Assembly (NCBI GenBank): GCA_964407285.1
Contig: CAYOVG010000082.1
Location: 1-21,323, forward strand
From: CAYOVG01 sp964407285
GTDB taxonomy: Bacteria > Desulfobacterota > Syntrophobacteria > Syntrophobacterales > Syntrophobacteraceae
DNA length: 21,323 nucleotides
Direction of reading: 5' to 3'
In this document: one piece after another, positions 9,101 through 16,759 of the stretch
How the letters are laid out: every line of letters begins with the position of its first letter
Position numbering within the stretch: the stretch's first letter is position 1
Program-made: the position numbers and the translations under genes
Notes under the pieces: generated by a model
What the model was told of the DNA's origin: nothing
What the model saw: the letters and a program-made list of their open reading frames with translations, nothing else
Database searches by the model: none

Positions 9101-9565
9101 CCCGACCGGTATCCCACGGTAGTCGATCCGCCACCGGCCGTCAGCGAACCGCGCGGTAACGTTCGTTTCCTCCTGGCCGCTCATGAAACGGTGGATACAC
9201 GCAACCGCCAGGAGAAAGCGCCTGTCGGGCCGCAGCCGGTAGGCTTCCGCCAGCGCCTCGCGCATGCGTTGGGGCGGTTTGTCCAGCACGGAAACCGGAC
9301 GGACGGCGGGAACGGCGACAGGGTCGGAAGATGCGGCGGGAGCGCCCGGAGCGTTGGATGCGTTGGACGGGCCGGGAGTATTGGAAGCGGCGGCATCGCC
9401 GGAACCGGCGGGGCTGCCGGAACCACCGGAACTGCTTGAACCGGGGGGAGCGGTCGAATCCGCCGCTGCCGCAACGCCGTCCCCTCCACCATGTAAACCG
9501 ATGCCGGACGGCAGGGCCGGCAGCAATAAGACCACTAACACGAGAACACCGGATATTCCTCGCAT
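6122..9565 (-). CDS. Large exported TPR-like repeat protein
   Basis: An 1147-residue protein that begins with a Sec signal peptide (residues 1-24 mostly V/L, then a small-residue stretch), so it acts outside the cytoplasm, probably in the periplasm. Residues about 35-95 are a low-complexity Ser/Gly/Pro/Ala linker; shorter linkers of the same kind occur near 185-215 and 345-370. The C-terminal half is alpha-helical with TPR-like pairs, for example near 711-735 (INEDPDDWRIRKQYMEYLE), 775-790 (YYKEGNYEKALEAIEP), 838-858 (AEIYWRRGKNKEAAELLAS) and 1090-1120 (a Sel1/TPR-like pair). No catalytic motif was found. Such proteins usually act as assembly or interaction scaffolds. GGAGGGG (complement of 9570-9576) sits a few bases before the ATG. 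No co-directional partner is adjacent, so it looks monocistronic. I do not recognise a named family. Confidence 0.85.
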   Translation of the reverse strand: MRGISGVLVLVVLLLPALPSGIGLHGGGDGVAAAADSTAPPGSSSSGGSGSPAGSGDAAASNTPGPSNASNAPGAPAASSDPVAVPAVRPVSVLDKPPQRMREALAEAYRLRPDRRFLLAVACIHRFMSGQEETNVTARFADGRWRIDYRGIPVGTLPEFPDFPHFMTMLDGWVKALRQQQQNPPGPGPAPASASGPSGGAPARSEVAGSAAVPKEIEEELDRFLAPHAVSAAHKIDEAWNAGDRSPALLRAAARSLALLALQHLDYLETGDRLPGKAIAVLALAKALTDLPCDREESLLAHILGYSVHSNSVAASLLQSDPVRLFVTRDDRRLAEAATGIPAMGVAGSTDSGSGDTASKDIVPGDSVSRTPGSIEAKYLYLARLQREGKTASALEWMQTHFRDDSFSLPLVKVGLDLNKFSITPALSEALPRLALFDLAREAGILPGLMQIAARVNAKGLAAYSPEEFQFIASAVQEILTSETATIVDHFESGLNMLDAKYTGPFLDSETLKTYYTGYFFSGLYKLGQYYLDRLSSTDAANRFSTLLGQADAGIAADFRCWYRNLAASKAGKGNVASLVADIEKLTRFGAPPLMRTVEEQKEYFNFGDPGFLQAVKQTALRLDTRASHRFFLGDLAREHLLDLKLMETLYSGILDIDAPDQQDLYVWYANARGDYTGVMQALADANCRLSVRVKAVGYLDGARVMNHEELCGAYEKLINEDPDDWRIRKQYMEYLERRKEYSKARSVIVEWLDRDVRTFGLEKIFARSALASTYYKEGNYEKALEAIEPVVKSYQAGAMETGARILDRLGHEKESEGLGLMVVDRYPDVLWPRASLAEIYWRRGKNKEAAELLASAPHSIGMKDWLFTVAPKFASAFEDDGSKERPLAAFSALISQGFNPFELANLARPIAEKGKYELAFEMASRLRYNGLGNVELLVYAYRCLEAWKGREEALAWLGSKIPPQMLNAASMIFYRDGESELLWDLIPNPEQGSHADFVWLLRAAASARAGSDKDPHREELLKYYGGGSGNDGVLARLWSRAGQLVADKAGPKKPQGHYHQLGRFLVGLATEEEVLALATDPKKRCEIAYYVGLKAQGEKRFSDASDWYRVVIETGLDKNGEYRWAYDTLYKWSESGKCLSRLAETK

Positions 9566-9902
9566 TTCACCCCTCCAATGGTTCGAATGGCTCTGCTATT
9601 ATAAAACCGGTACTTCTCCATGTATTTCCGGCGCTAATGTACCTTTGCAGGACAAGCTCGTCAACAGGTTCGGAACCGGGGCAGATACCCATGGGACTTG
9701 AAAGGAAGAGGCAGTCCACGATTCTCCGCCGAAGACCAAACGAATCCGACAGCTCCCGTCGAGCACGATGGAGCGACCCCGCAGCATCAGTTATAATTGT
9801 AAATACCTTTAATGATTAAGATTTGCGACTAATGAGCACTCACGGGCCGGAGGAAACCATAGAGGTCGATGGGACGGTTTTCCCTGTGAAGGAGTGATTG
9901 GA
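9566..9902. other. Intergenic region between TPR gene and toxin remnant
   Basis: The left end carries the promoter and ribosome binding site of the gene starting at 9565. The rest shows no gene. An AT-rich patch at about 9790-9830 contains TATAAT (9792-9797) on the plus strand, but with no credible -35 and no real gene following in that direction. I see no repeat or RNA gene in it. Confidence 0.5.
9598..9626 (-). promoter_or_regulatory. Sigma70-type promoter of the TPR-protein gene
   Basis: On the minus strand a perfect TATAAT (complement of 9598-9603) lies about 32 bases before the ATG at 9565. At 17 bases further up is a weak -35, AATACA (complement of 9621-9626), with three of six matches. 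Placement just ahead of a good ribosome binding site supports it. Confidence 0.5.
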
Positions 9903-10174
9903 TCAACGGTAAATTTCACGTCGATTCCCTACCTTCACGATCAAGATTTCCACTGTTTGGTCTTCAATTCGGCAGATAATTCGATAGTCCCCCAATCGGT
10001 AACGCCAAAGCACTCCCAACCGCGATCCCTCGAGCACACCCCCGATACTTGCGGGTCGTCCGGTCGGGCAACGCGCTCATACAAGAATTTCAGGATGCGT
10101 CTCCTCGCCGTTGTCCATTCGAACTTGTCCGGCTCTTCTTTGACATTGGGGTCGAACTCAATGCTCCAGACCAT
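9903..10174 (-). pseudogene. RelE/ParE-type toxin, frameshifted
   Basis: The frame from the ATG at 10174 gives a normal RelE-family N-terminus (MVWSIEFDPNVKEE and RILKFLYERVARPDDP) and then turns into unrelated sequence. Shifting frame just after the DDP codons (about 10040-10046) restores the family C-terminus: SIGGVLEGSRLGVLWRYRLG, then DYRIICRIEDQTVEIL and VGNRREIYR, ending in TGA at 9903-9905. The whole span is 272 bases, one short of the 273 expected for a 90-residue toxin, so a single-base deletion explains it. The predicted mRNA-interferase C-terminal half, with its conserved arginines and tyrosine, would not be made. ATGGAGGAAT just upstream is an excellent ribosome binding site, and the ATG overlaps the antitoxin gene end by 17 bases, the usual coupled arrangement. 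A sequencing error is the alternative explanation. Confidence 0.85.
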
Positions 10175-10382
10175 ATTCCTCCATTATTCGCTCGATCGGG
10201 ATGGTTTCGGTTTTTCCCGTTCGGATGTCTTCCAGGCGCTTTTCGGCAAGATAAGTGCCCTCGAGATCCTCGATGTGAGTGAGTATCGCTTCCCTGGCGT
10301 AAAAGGTTTTGGTTCGTCCCGCGGCTTTCGCCAGGGCCTCCAATCTTTCCTCGATTTCCTTGGGGAGTCGTATCGCGAGCAT
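10158..10382 (-). CDS. RelB/RHH-type antitoxin
   Basis: A 74-residue protein with a ribbon-helix-helix-like N-terminus (MLAIRLPKEIEERLEALA, then GRTKTFYAREAI) followed by a toxin-binding tail rich in charged residues (EDLEGTYLAEKRLEDI). This is the DNA-binding antitoxin that in intact pairs represses the operon and neutralises the RelE-type toxin. I chose the ATG at 10382 rather than a longer frame from 10436, because AGGAGGGA sits four bases before it and known homologues start at this methionine. It overlaps the broken toxin gene. Upstream, ATACCTGTAT (complement of 10413-10422) is a near-palindrome that could be its operator. With the toxin broken, it may be retained only as a passive remnant or as a neutraliser of related toxins elsewhere. 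Confidence 0.85.
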   Translation of the reverse strand: MLAIRLPKEIEERLEALAKAAGRTKTFYAREAILTHIEDLEGTYLAEKRLEDIRTGKTETIPIERIMEEYGLEH

Positions 10383-10517
10383 GTTTTCCCTCCTGTTCCG
10401 TTTTCTGTCATACAGGTATAGCACGGCTCGGCTCATTCAGCAAAGCAGTAGCTCGAGTGGTTCTTGGTCCGGTTTCCGCGGGCGCGATGCCGGGGAAAGG
10501 ACAGATCATTGGGATGT

Positions 10518-10543
10518 GCGGCGGGCTTGCGTAAAGCCGCCGC
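10518..10543 (-). terminator. GC-rich hairpin downstream of uvrB
   Basis: GCGGCGGGCTT (10518-10528) pairs with AAGCCGCCGC (10534-10543) with one bulged G and a five-base loop. It lies 78 bases past the uvrB stop. No T-run follows on the minus strand, so termination there is only a possibility. Confidence 0.3.
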
Positions 10544-10620
10544 CCCACCCCGTAACCGGTATGCGCATTGACTGAAAACGCTTGGACTCTCTTCCCCGAT
10601 ACCTCAAGAATATCTCGACA

Positions 10621-12654
10621 TCACGTGGGCGACAGAATCTGCTGGTGGCGGAGCCGCTTGATTTCGTCCCGGAAGGCGGCGGCCTTTTCGAATTCAAGTT
10701 CGGCCGCGGCTTCCTTCATGGAGCGCTCCAGCGCCCGGATGCGCTCATCCAGGGATGCGCCGTCCCCGCCGTCGCCCTTTGCCCCTCCTCCGCCCAAACC
10801 CGCCTGGGGTTCCATGACGAACAGGTCGGAGTAACGGGAAACCGTTCGCTGATCCTTGTATTCGGCCAGGATGTCCGGGATGTCCTTGCTCACCGAGCGC
10901 GGCGTGATGTGGTGCTCCTCGTTGTAGGCCAGTTGGATCTTGCGGCGGCGCTCCGTCTCCCTCATGGCGTTTTCGATGGATTTGGTGATGTTGTGGGCGT
11001 ACAGGATCACCAGCCCGTCGACGTTCCGGGCCGCCCGCCCCGCCGTCTGGATGATCGAGCGCTCGGAGCGAAGGAACCCCTCGTTGTCGGCGTCCAGGAT
11101 GGCCACCAGGGAGACCTCCGGGATGTCCAGCCCCTCCCGCAGCAGGTTGATCCCCACCAGGACGTCGTACTCGCCGAGCCGCAGGCCCCGCACCAGTTCG
11201 ATCCGGTCGATGGTGTTCACGTCCGAGTGCATGTAGCGCACCCGGATGCGCAACTCCGAGAGGTACTCCGTCAGGTCTTCGGCCATCCTCTTGGTGAGCG
11301 TCGTCACGAGCACCCGCTTTCCCGCCTTCACCTGCTTGCCGATCTCCCCGATGAGATCGTCCACCTGGTAGCTCGCCGGGCGCACCTCGATGAACGGGTC
11401 CACCAGCCCCGTGGGCCGGATGATCTGCTCGACCACCTGCCCGCTGGTCCTCCCCAGTTCGTACGGCCCCGGAGTGGCCGAGACGTAGACGACCTGGTTC
11501 ATCTTCGTTATGAATTCGTCGAAGGAAAGCGGGCGGTTGTCCATGGCCGAAGGCAGCCTGAACCCGTAGCGGACAAGGGTCTCCTTGCGCGAGCGGTCGC
11601 CGTTGTACATGCCCCGGATCTGGGGCACCGTGACGTGGCTCTCGTCGATGAAAAGCAGCCAGTCCTCCGGAAAGTAGCTCAGCAGCGTGGCAGGCGGCTC
11701 CCCCGGCCCCCTCCCGTCCAGGTGCCTGGAATAATTCTCGATCCCCGTGCAGTACCCCATCTCCAGGATCATCTCCAGGTCGTAGCGCGTCCGCTCCTCC
11801 AGGCGCTGCGCTTCGGAGGCCTTGCCCTCCCTGTACATGTTTTCCATGCACTGAGCCAGTTCCGTCCGGATCGCCTTGACCGCCCGCTCGAGGTTCTCCC
11901 GGCTGGTCACGTAATGGGTGCCGGGATAGACGGCGACATTCTCCAGCACCCGGACGGCCCTTCCGGTCAGCGTGTCGAATTCCTTGATCGAGTCGATCTC
12001 GTCCCCGAAGAATTCAATGCGGATGCCCCTGTCCTCCTCGTAGGCGGGAAAGACCTCCAGGACATCGCCCCGCACCCGAAAAACGCCCCGATGGAAATCG
12101 ACGTCGTTTCGCGCGTACTGGATTTCCACGAGCTTTCGAAGCACCTTGTCCCGCGATATCTCCATCCCCGTTTCCACCTGGAGGAGCATCTCCTTGTAGC
12201 TGTCGGGCGACCCCAGGCCGTAGATGCACGATACGCTCGCCACGATGACGACGTCCCGGCGCTCCAGGAGCGACCGGGTGGCGGAGTGGCGCATCTTGTC
12301 GATGGTTTCGTTGATGGACGCGTCCTTGGCGATGTAGGTATCCGTGCGCGGCAGGTACGCTTCCGGCTGGTAGTAGTCGTAGTAGGATACGAAGTATTCC
12401 ACGGCGTTTTCGGGGAAGAAGCTCTTGAACTCCCCGTAGAGCTGCGCGGCGAGCGTCTTGTTGGGGGCCATGACGAGCGTCGGCCGCTCCACGCGGGTGA
12501 TGACGTTGGCCATGGTGAATGTCTTTCCCGATCCGGTGACGCCCAGGAGCGTCTGCTCCTTGACCCCCCGCAGCACGCCTTCGCTGAGTTTTTCTATTGC
12601 CTTCGGCTGGTCCCCCGTGGGCTGCCAGTCGCTTCGAAGCTGAAAAAGCCCCAT
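10621..12654 (-). CDS. uvrB: Excinuclease ABC subunit B
   Basis: A 677-residue UvrB of full family length. It is the helicase-fold damage-verification subunit of nucleotide excision repair: loaded by UvrA, it then recruits UvrC. The Walker A motif is GVTGSGKT (38-45). The beta-hairpin that clamps DNA is at about 91-115 (YYDYYQPEAYLPRTDTYIAK). The DEAD-type box appears as DESH (337-340). The helicase C-terminal half includes LREGLDIPEVSLV and QTAGRAARN. The C-terminal UVR domain (about 639-677, ALERSMKEAAAELEFEKAA) is the UvrC/UvrA contact. The start matches the usual MGxFxLxSxxxPxGDQPxAI N-terminus; the Shine-Dalgarno (AAGGGGAC) is rather distant. It is divergent from the peptide-transport operon. 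Confidence 0.99.
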   Translation of the reverse strand: MGLFQLRSDWQPTGDQPKAIEKLSEGVLRGVKEQTLLGVTGSGKTFTMANVITRVERPTLVMAPNKTLAAQLYGEFKSFFPENAVEYFVSYYDYYQPEAYLPRTDTYIAKDASINETIDKMRHSATRSLLERRDVVIVASVSCIYGLGSPDSYKEMLLQVETGMEISRDKVLRKLVEIQYARNDVDFHRGVFRVRGDVLEVFPAYEEDRGIRIEFFGDEIDSIKEFDTLTGRAVRVLENVAVYPGTHYVTSRENLERAVKAIRTELAQCMENMYREGKASEAQRLEERTRYDLEMILEMGYCTGIENYSRHLDGRGPGEPPATLLSYFPEDWLLFIDESHVTVPQIRGMYNGDRSRKETLVRYGFRLPSAMDNRPLSFDEFITKMNQVVYVSATPGPYELGRTSGQVVEQIIRPTGLVDPFIEVRPASYQVDDLIGEIGKQVKAGKRVLVTTLTKRMAEDLTEYLSELRIRVRYMHSDVNTIDRIELVRGLRLGEYDVLVGINLLREGLDIPEVSLVAILDADNEGFLRSERSIIQTAGRAARNVDGLVILYAHNITKSIENAMRETERRRKIQLAYNEEHHITPRSVSKDIPDILAEYKDQRTVSRYSDLFVMEPQAGLGGGGAKGDGGDGASLDERIRALERSMKEAAAELEFEKAAAFRDEIKRLRHQQILSPT

Positions 12655-12711
12655 CTGATCAACTGTCCCCTTTCAATTTTCCACTTGCCGTCCGGAAGCG
12701 TCCGGGGACGT

Positions 12712-12731
12712 TCCATATGCAAAAATATGGA
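12712..12731. promoter_or_regulatory. Inverted repeat between uvrB and the transporter operon
   Basis: TCCATAT (12712-12718) and ATATGGA (12725-12731) are a perfect seven-base inverted repeat with a six-base AT-rich spacer, about 60 bases upstream of the uvrB start and 100 upstream of the transporter gene. It could be an operator for either divergent unit. No known regulator motif, including the E. coli LexA box, matches. Confidence 0.25.
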
Positions 12732-12829
12732 GACTTTTCCAAACCTTCCGGCTACCATTACGTTTGCGATCGAAAGCTTCAAGCGTTACTTGTATATGAA
12801 CATAAATCACTCGGAAAGGCTAAGGGGTA

Positions 12830-14494
12830 ATGCGTTTTCGCTTTTTGCCGATTTACATTTTATGCATGTCGATAGCGAGTTTCGGGATTCTCGCCGCGCC
12901 GTTTCCCGTTTCGGCCTCGGCGGCGGAGTCGCCGCCCGACGGCGCCCGTCCGGTGGACGGCGACTGGCTCGTCCTCCAGATGGCCGCGGAACCCGCCACG
13001 CTCAATCCCATTGTATCCACCGATGCTTCGGCCTCTGAAATAAACGACTACATCTACGAGTCTCTTCTCAAGAGAGACGAGAAGACGATGAAGCTGGAGC
13101 CCGTGCTGGCGGAGTCCTGGGATATCGCCGACGACCACCTCACCTATACGTTCCACCTCAAGAAGGGAATCAAGTGGGCGGACGGACATCCCTTCACGGC
13201 AAAGGACGTATTGTTTTCCTACGAACGGATCATGGACCCCAAGGTGGACGCCGCCCATCTGCGCAATTACTACCGGGACATCGAAAAGGTGGAAGCCCTG
13301 GACGATTATACCGTCCGATACCGCTACCGCATTCCCTACTTCCTTGCCCTGGAATTCTGCGGAGGAATCCCCATCGTTCCGGCCCACCTCTTCAAGGAAT
13401 CGGACGATTTCAACGTGCACCCCATCGGGAGAAATCCCTTGGGGACCGGACCCTACCGCCTGCTCCGCTGGGACACGGGCAAGGAGATCGTCCTGGAGCG
13501 CAGAGAAGACTACTGGGACGGGAACGAGAAGCCCCATTTGAAGCGCGTCGTGTTCAAGATCATCACGGAGAGCACCGTTGCGCTGCAGGTGCTGAAACAG
13601 GGAGGCCTGGACATGATGGGGCTGCGGCCCATTCAGTGGGAGAAGCAGACGGGGACCGAGCGCTTCAAGTCCGGGTTCGAAAAGCTCAAGTACTATCTGC
13701 CCAGCTACAGCTACATCGGGTGGAACCTCAGGGACCCGCTGTTCCAGGACCGCAGGGTCCGGCAGGCCATGACCATGCTGCTGAACCGGCAGACCATCCT
13801 CGAAAAGCTCCTCTACGGCCTCGGGACCGTGGTGAGCGGGCCGTTCTACGTGAACAGCCCGGAATACGACAAGAGCATCGAGCCGATCCCCTACGATCCG
13901 GAACGGGCCGCGGCGCTCCTCAAGGAGGCCGGATGGGAGGATCATGACGGGGACGGTACCCTGGACAAGGACGGCGTTCCTTTTTCCTTCGAATTCCTGC
14001 TGACCGCGAGTTCCAAGACCGGGGAGCAGATAGCCACCATTCTCCAGGAGAACCTGAAGCGCGCCGGAATCAGGATGTCCATCCGGAAGCTGGAATGGGC
14101 GGTATTTCTGGGGCGCATCCAGAAGCACGAGTTTCAGGCGACGTCGCTTGGGTGGAGCATGGGGTGGGAATCCGATCCCTTCCAGGTGTGGCATTCGTCC
14201 CAGGCGGACAAAGGATCCAACCATGTGGGGTTCAAAAACGCCGAGGTGGATCGCCTCATCGAGGAGGGCCGCAAGGAGTTCGATGCTGAAAAGCGGCGCA
14301 AGCTCTATCACCGCATGCACGAGATCGTCCACGAGGAACAGCCCTACACTTTTCTGTTCACCATGCAGGCCCTGGTGGCGGTCGACCGCCGTTTCCGGAA
14401 CGTAAACGTATATCCCATGGGGCTTGCCCCCCGGCAGTGGTGGGTCCCCACAGACCAACAACGGTACGCCGGCGCTGTAGCCGCGGCCCCTTAA
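12830..14494 (+). CDS. Peptide-type ABC importer substrate-binding protein (SBP_bac_5 family)
   Basis: A 554-residue extracytoplasmic solute-binding protein of the DppA/OppA family. A signal peptide covers residues 1-31, with likely cleavage after SASA. There is no lipobox cysteine at the cleavage site, so it is probably free in the periplasm. Family landmarks: AAEPATLNPI near 52-61, the ESLLKRDEKTMKLEPVLAES stretch, FHLKKGIKWADGHPFTAKDV near 110, and GTGPYRLLRW in the first lobe. Ligand could be oligopeptides, dipeptides or another small compound; the sequence alone does not decide. The ATG at 12830 is preceded by GGAAAGGCTAAGGGG, a slightly close but usable ribosome binding site. It is the first gene of an operon with the two permeases that follow. 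Confidence 0.95.
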   Translation: MRFRFLPIYILCMSIASFGILAAPFPVSASAAESPPDGARPVDGDWLVLQMAAEPATLNPIVSTDASASEINDYIYESLLKRDEKTMKLEPVLAESWDIADDHLTYTFHLKKGIKWADGHPFTAKDVLFSYERIMDPKVDAAHLRNYYRDIEKVEALDDYTVRYRYRIPYFLALEFCGGIPIVPAHLFKESDDFNVHPIGRNPLGTGPYRLLRWDTGKEIVLERREDYWDGNEKPHLKRVVFKIITESTVALQVLKQGGLDMMGLRPIQWEKQTGTERFKSGFEKLKYYLPSYSYIGWNLRDPLFQDRRVRQAMTMLLNRQTILEKLLYGLGTVVSGPFYVNSPEYDKSIEPIPYDPERAAALLKEAGWEDHDGDGTLDKDGVPFSFEFLLTASSKTGEQIATILQENLKRAGIRMSIRKLEWAVFLGRIQKHEFQATSLGWSMGWESDPFQVWHSSQADKGSNHVGFKNAEVDRLIEEGRKEFDAEKRRKLYHRMHEIVHEEQPYTFLFTMQALVAVDRRFRNVNVYPMGLAPRQWWVPTDQQRYAGAVAAAP

Positions 14495-14537
14495 CCCCAG
14501 CACCCCTCTTGGCGGGCGCCGTGGAGAACGACTGATC

Positions 14538-15530
14538 ATGAAAGCTTACCTGTTAAAGAGGTTCCTGCAGCTCATTCCCACTCTTCTGGGAATAACGCTG
14601 ATTACGTTCCTCATCATCCAACTGGCGCCGGGAAATCCCGCCCTGCAAAAGCTCGGCATGGTGGGAGAAGGGATAAAGACCGACATGTCGGCGCAAATCG
14701 TCGAACAGACCAAGAAGCTGTACGGTCTCGACAAGCCCCTGCCGGTGCAGTACGCGTTGTGGGTGAAGCGGGTGCTGACCTTCGATTTCGGCACTTCCTA
14801 CAAAGACCACAGGAACGTGTTGGACAAGATCGCCGAACGCCTCCCCGTGACGATTCAACTGAACCTGATTTCGATACTGCTCGTGTACGTGATCGCCATC
14901 CCCTGCGGGGTCTATTCCGCAACGAAGTCCAACTCATCCGGAGACAAGGCACTCACCCTGTTTTTCTTCTTCCTGTACTCGCTCCCCAGCTTCTGGGTGG
15001 CGGTGCTCCTGATCATGCTGTTCGGCGGGGGGGATTTCTGGGACATCTTTCCCATCTACGGAATATCCTCGATCGGGGCTGAAGGGTGGTCGTTCGGGAG
15101 ATGGTTCGTCGACCGCATGTGGCACCTGGTGCTCCCCGTCATCTGCCTTACCTACGGGGGGCTGGCTTACCTCTCGCGCCTCACTCGCGCGGAGATGCTC
15201 GAAGTCATCCGGGAGGACTACATCCGGACGGCCCGCGCGAAAGGACTCGAAGAACGCGTGGTGATCTTCAAGCACGCATTCCGGAACGCGCTCCTTCCCC
15301 TCGTCACGCTGCTGGCGTTCCTGCTTCCGTCCATGTTCGGGGGCAGCGTCATCATAGAGAGCATTTTTTCGATTCCCGGCATGGGGCAATTGGGATTCGA
15401 GGCCGTTCTGTCCAGGGACTACCCCGTGATAATGGCCATCACGACCATATCGGCGCTGCTGACCCTGATCGGACTCATTATTTCGGACGTCCTGTACGCC
15501 CTGCTCGACCCGAGGATAAAGCTGGAGTAA
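14538..15530 (+). CDS. ABC importer permease, DppB/OppB type
   Basis: A 330-residue inner-membrane permease with about six hydrophobic segments, of the binding-protein-dependent transport family (BPD_transp_1). The N-terminal signature is MKAYLLKRFLQLIPTLLGIT. The cytoplasmic EAA-type loop that docks on the ATPase is at about 225-250 (YIRTARAKGLEERVVIFKHA). The C-terminal signature (SIPGMGQLGFEAVLSRDYP) is standard. It starts 43 bases after the binding-protein gene, with GGAGA about ten bases upstream of the ATG, and forms the channel with the next gene's product. Confidence 0.96.
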   Translation: MKAYLLKRFLQLIPTLLGITLITFLIIQLAPGNPALQKLGMVGEGIKTDMSAQIVEQTKKLYGLDKPLPVQYALWVKRVLTFDFGTSYKDHRNVLDKIAERLPVTIQLNLISILLVYVIAIPCGVYSATKSNSSGDKALTLFFFFLYSLPSFWVAVLLIMLFGGGDFWDIFPIYGISSIGAEGWSFGRWFVDRMWHLVLPVICLTYGGLAYLSRLTRAEMLEVIREDYIRTARAKGLEERVVIFKHAFRNALLPLVTLLAFLLPSMFGGSVIIESIFSIPGMGQLGFEAVLSRDYPVIMAITTISALLTLIGLIISDVLYALLDPRIKLE

Positions 15531-15568
15531 TCACCGAGTAACCGGAACAAGGCAACTGGAATATCACG

Positions 15569-16588
15569 ATGGAAATTCCCCGTACATATTGGCATATGGT
15601 TTGGTACCGTTTCAAGAAGCGCAGGCTGACGATGATGGGACTCGGCGTCACGCTGCTCTTCTTCGCGGTGGCCGTCTTCGCTCCTCTTCTCGCCAACAGC
15701 CGTCCGCTCCTCATGCGCTACCAGGGCGAGTGGAGCGCTCCGGCTTTCTCCAACATGGAGGAGATCGGCCCCTACACCTGGAAGGAACTTAAGAAGACGT
15801 CCCCCTTCGTGCTACAGAGCAACTTCGGCGGCCCCGGCGACTTCGCCGTCTGGCCCCCCGTGCGCTACTCGCCGGAGGAGTACGATCTTTTCTCCATCCT
15901 CGCGCCCCCGAGCCGCGACCACTGGCTGGGCACCGATGACCGGGGACGCGACGTAATGAGCCGCATGATCCACGGCGCGCGCATCTCCCTTTCCGTCGGG
16001 TTCGTGGCGGTGGGGATCGCCGTGGTGATCGGCATCGTCATGGGAGCGCTGGCGGGGTATTTCGTGGGATGGGTAGACCACGTGATAAGCCGCTTTATCG
16101 AGATATTGCTCACGATACCGACGTTTTTCCTCATCATCGCCATCATCGCGTTCCTGCCGCCGAGCATCTACAATATCATGGTGGTGATCGGGCTTACCGG
16201 CTGGACCGGCGTGGCCAGGTTCGTGCGCGCCGAATTCCTCAAGCTGAGGCAGTTGGACTTCGTCATGGCATCCCGCGCCCTCGGGGCTTCGTCGGGCAGG
16301 ATCATCTTCTACCATATGTTGCCCAATTCGATGGCCCCGGTGCTGGTTTCGGCCGTCTTCGGCGTCGCGGGGGCGATTCTGACCGAATCGAGCCTCAGCT
16401 TTCTGGGCTTCGGGGTCCCGCCTCCAACCCCCAGTTGGGGGGACATCCTCTCGCAGAGCCGCGACTACATAGAATTTGCGTGGTGGCTGACGTTTTTCCC
16501 CGGTCTTGCGATTTTCCTTAGCATTACGGCCTATAATCTGGTAGGAGAGGGACTTCGGGACGCGATGGACCCGAAGCTGTTCGAATGA
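15569..16588 (+). CDS. ABC importer permease, DppC/OppC (YejE-like) type
   Basis: A 339-residue second permease. After the first TM helix (about 20-40) comes a long extracytoplasmic stretch of about 75 residues (RYQGEWSAPAFSNMEEIGPY and onward), which resembles YejE-type permeases more than DppC. Then follow the family motif near 117-142 (HWLGTDDRGRDVMSRMIHGA), further TM helices, and the EAA loop near 234-257 (ASRALGASSGRIIFYHMLPN). It sits 38 bases after the first permease. No ATP-binding subunit gene follows, so the transporter must borrow ATPases encoded elsewhere. The ribosome binding site is weak. Confidence 0.95.
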   Translation: MEIPRTYWHMVWYRFKKRRLTMMGLGVTLLFFAVAVFAPLLANSRPLLMRYQGEWSAPAFSNMEEIGPYTWKELKKTSPFVLQSNFGGPGDFAVWPPVRYSPEEYDLFSILAPPSRDHWLGTDDRGRDVMSRMIHGARISLSVGFVAVGIAVVIGIVMGALAGYFVGWVDHVISRFIEILLTIPTFFLIIAIIAFLPPSIYNIMVVIGLTGWTGVARFVRAEFLKLRQLDFVMASRALGASSGRIIFYHMLPNSMAPVLVSAVFGVAGAILTESSLSFLGFGVPPPTPSWGDILSQSRDYIEFAWWLTFFPGLAIFLSITAYNLVGEGLRDAMDPKLFE

Positions 16589-16759
16589 GAGGAGACGTAT
16601 ACCTGTTACGTCGAGTCGGCGCCCATGACGTTTCGCGTAATCCATCATGAATATCGGCCTTTTCCGGGAGAATTCGTGAGTTCTCCGGCATCGGCCGGCT
16701 CCGATCTCGAATCGGACTTGCTTCCGAGAACCGTAGGATGATTTAGCGAGGATTTCCCG

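Noticed and set aside
7979..9439. 486-codon plus-strand open frame opposite the TPR-protein gene
   Set aside because: Low-complexity antisense frame caused by high GC; the minus-strand gene has a promoter, ribosome binding site and signal peptide.
9894..10421. 175-codon plus-strand open frame across the toxin-antitoxin pair
   Set aside because: Although AAGGAG precedes a GTG, the conserved RelE and ribbon-helix-helix sequences are on the minus strand.
10582..13038. 818-codon plus-strand open frame opposite uvrB
   Set aside because: Antisense shadow of uvrB, whose motifs are complete on the other strand.
12860..14539. 559-codon minus-strand open frame opposite the binding-protein gene
   Set aside because: Antisense shadow; the plus strand encodes a complete SBP_bac_5 protein with signal peptide.
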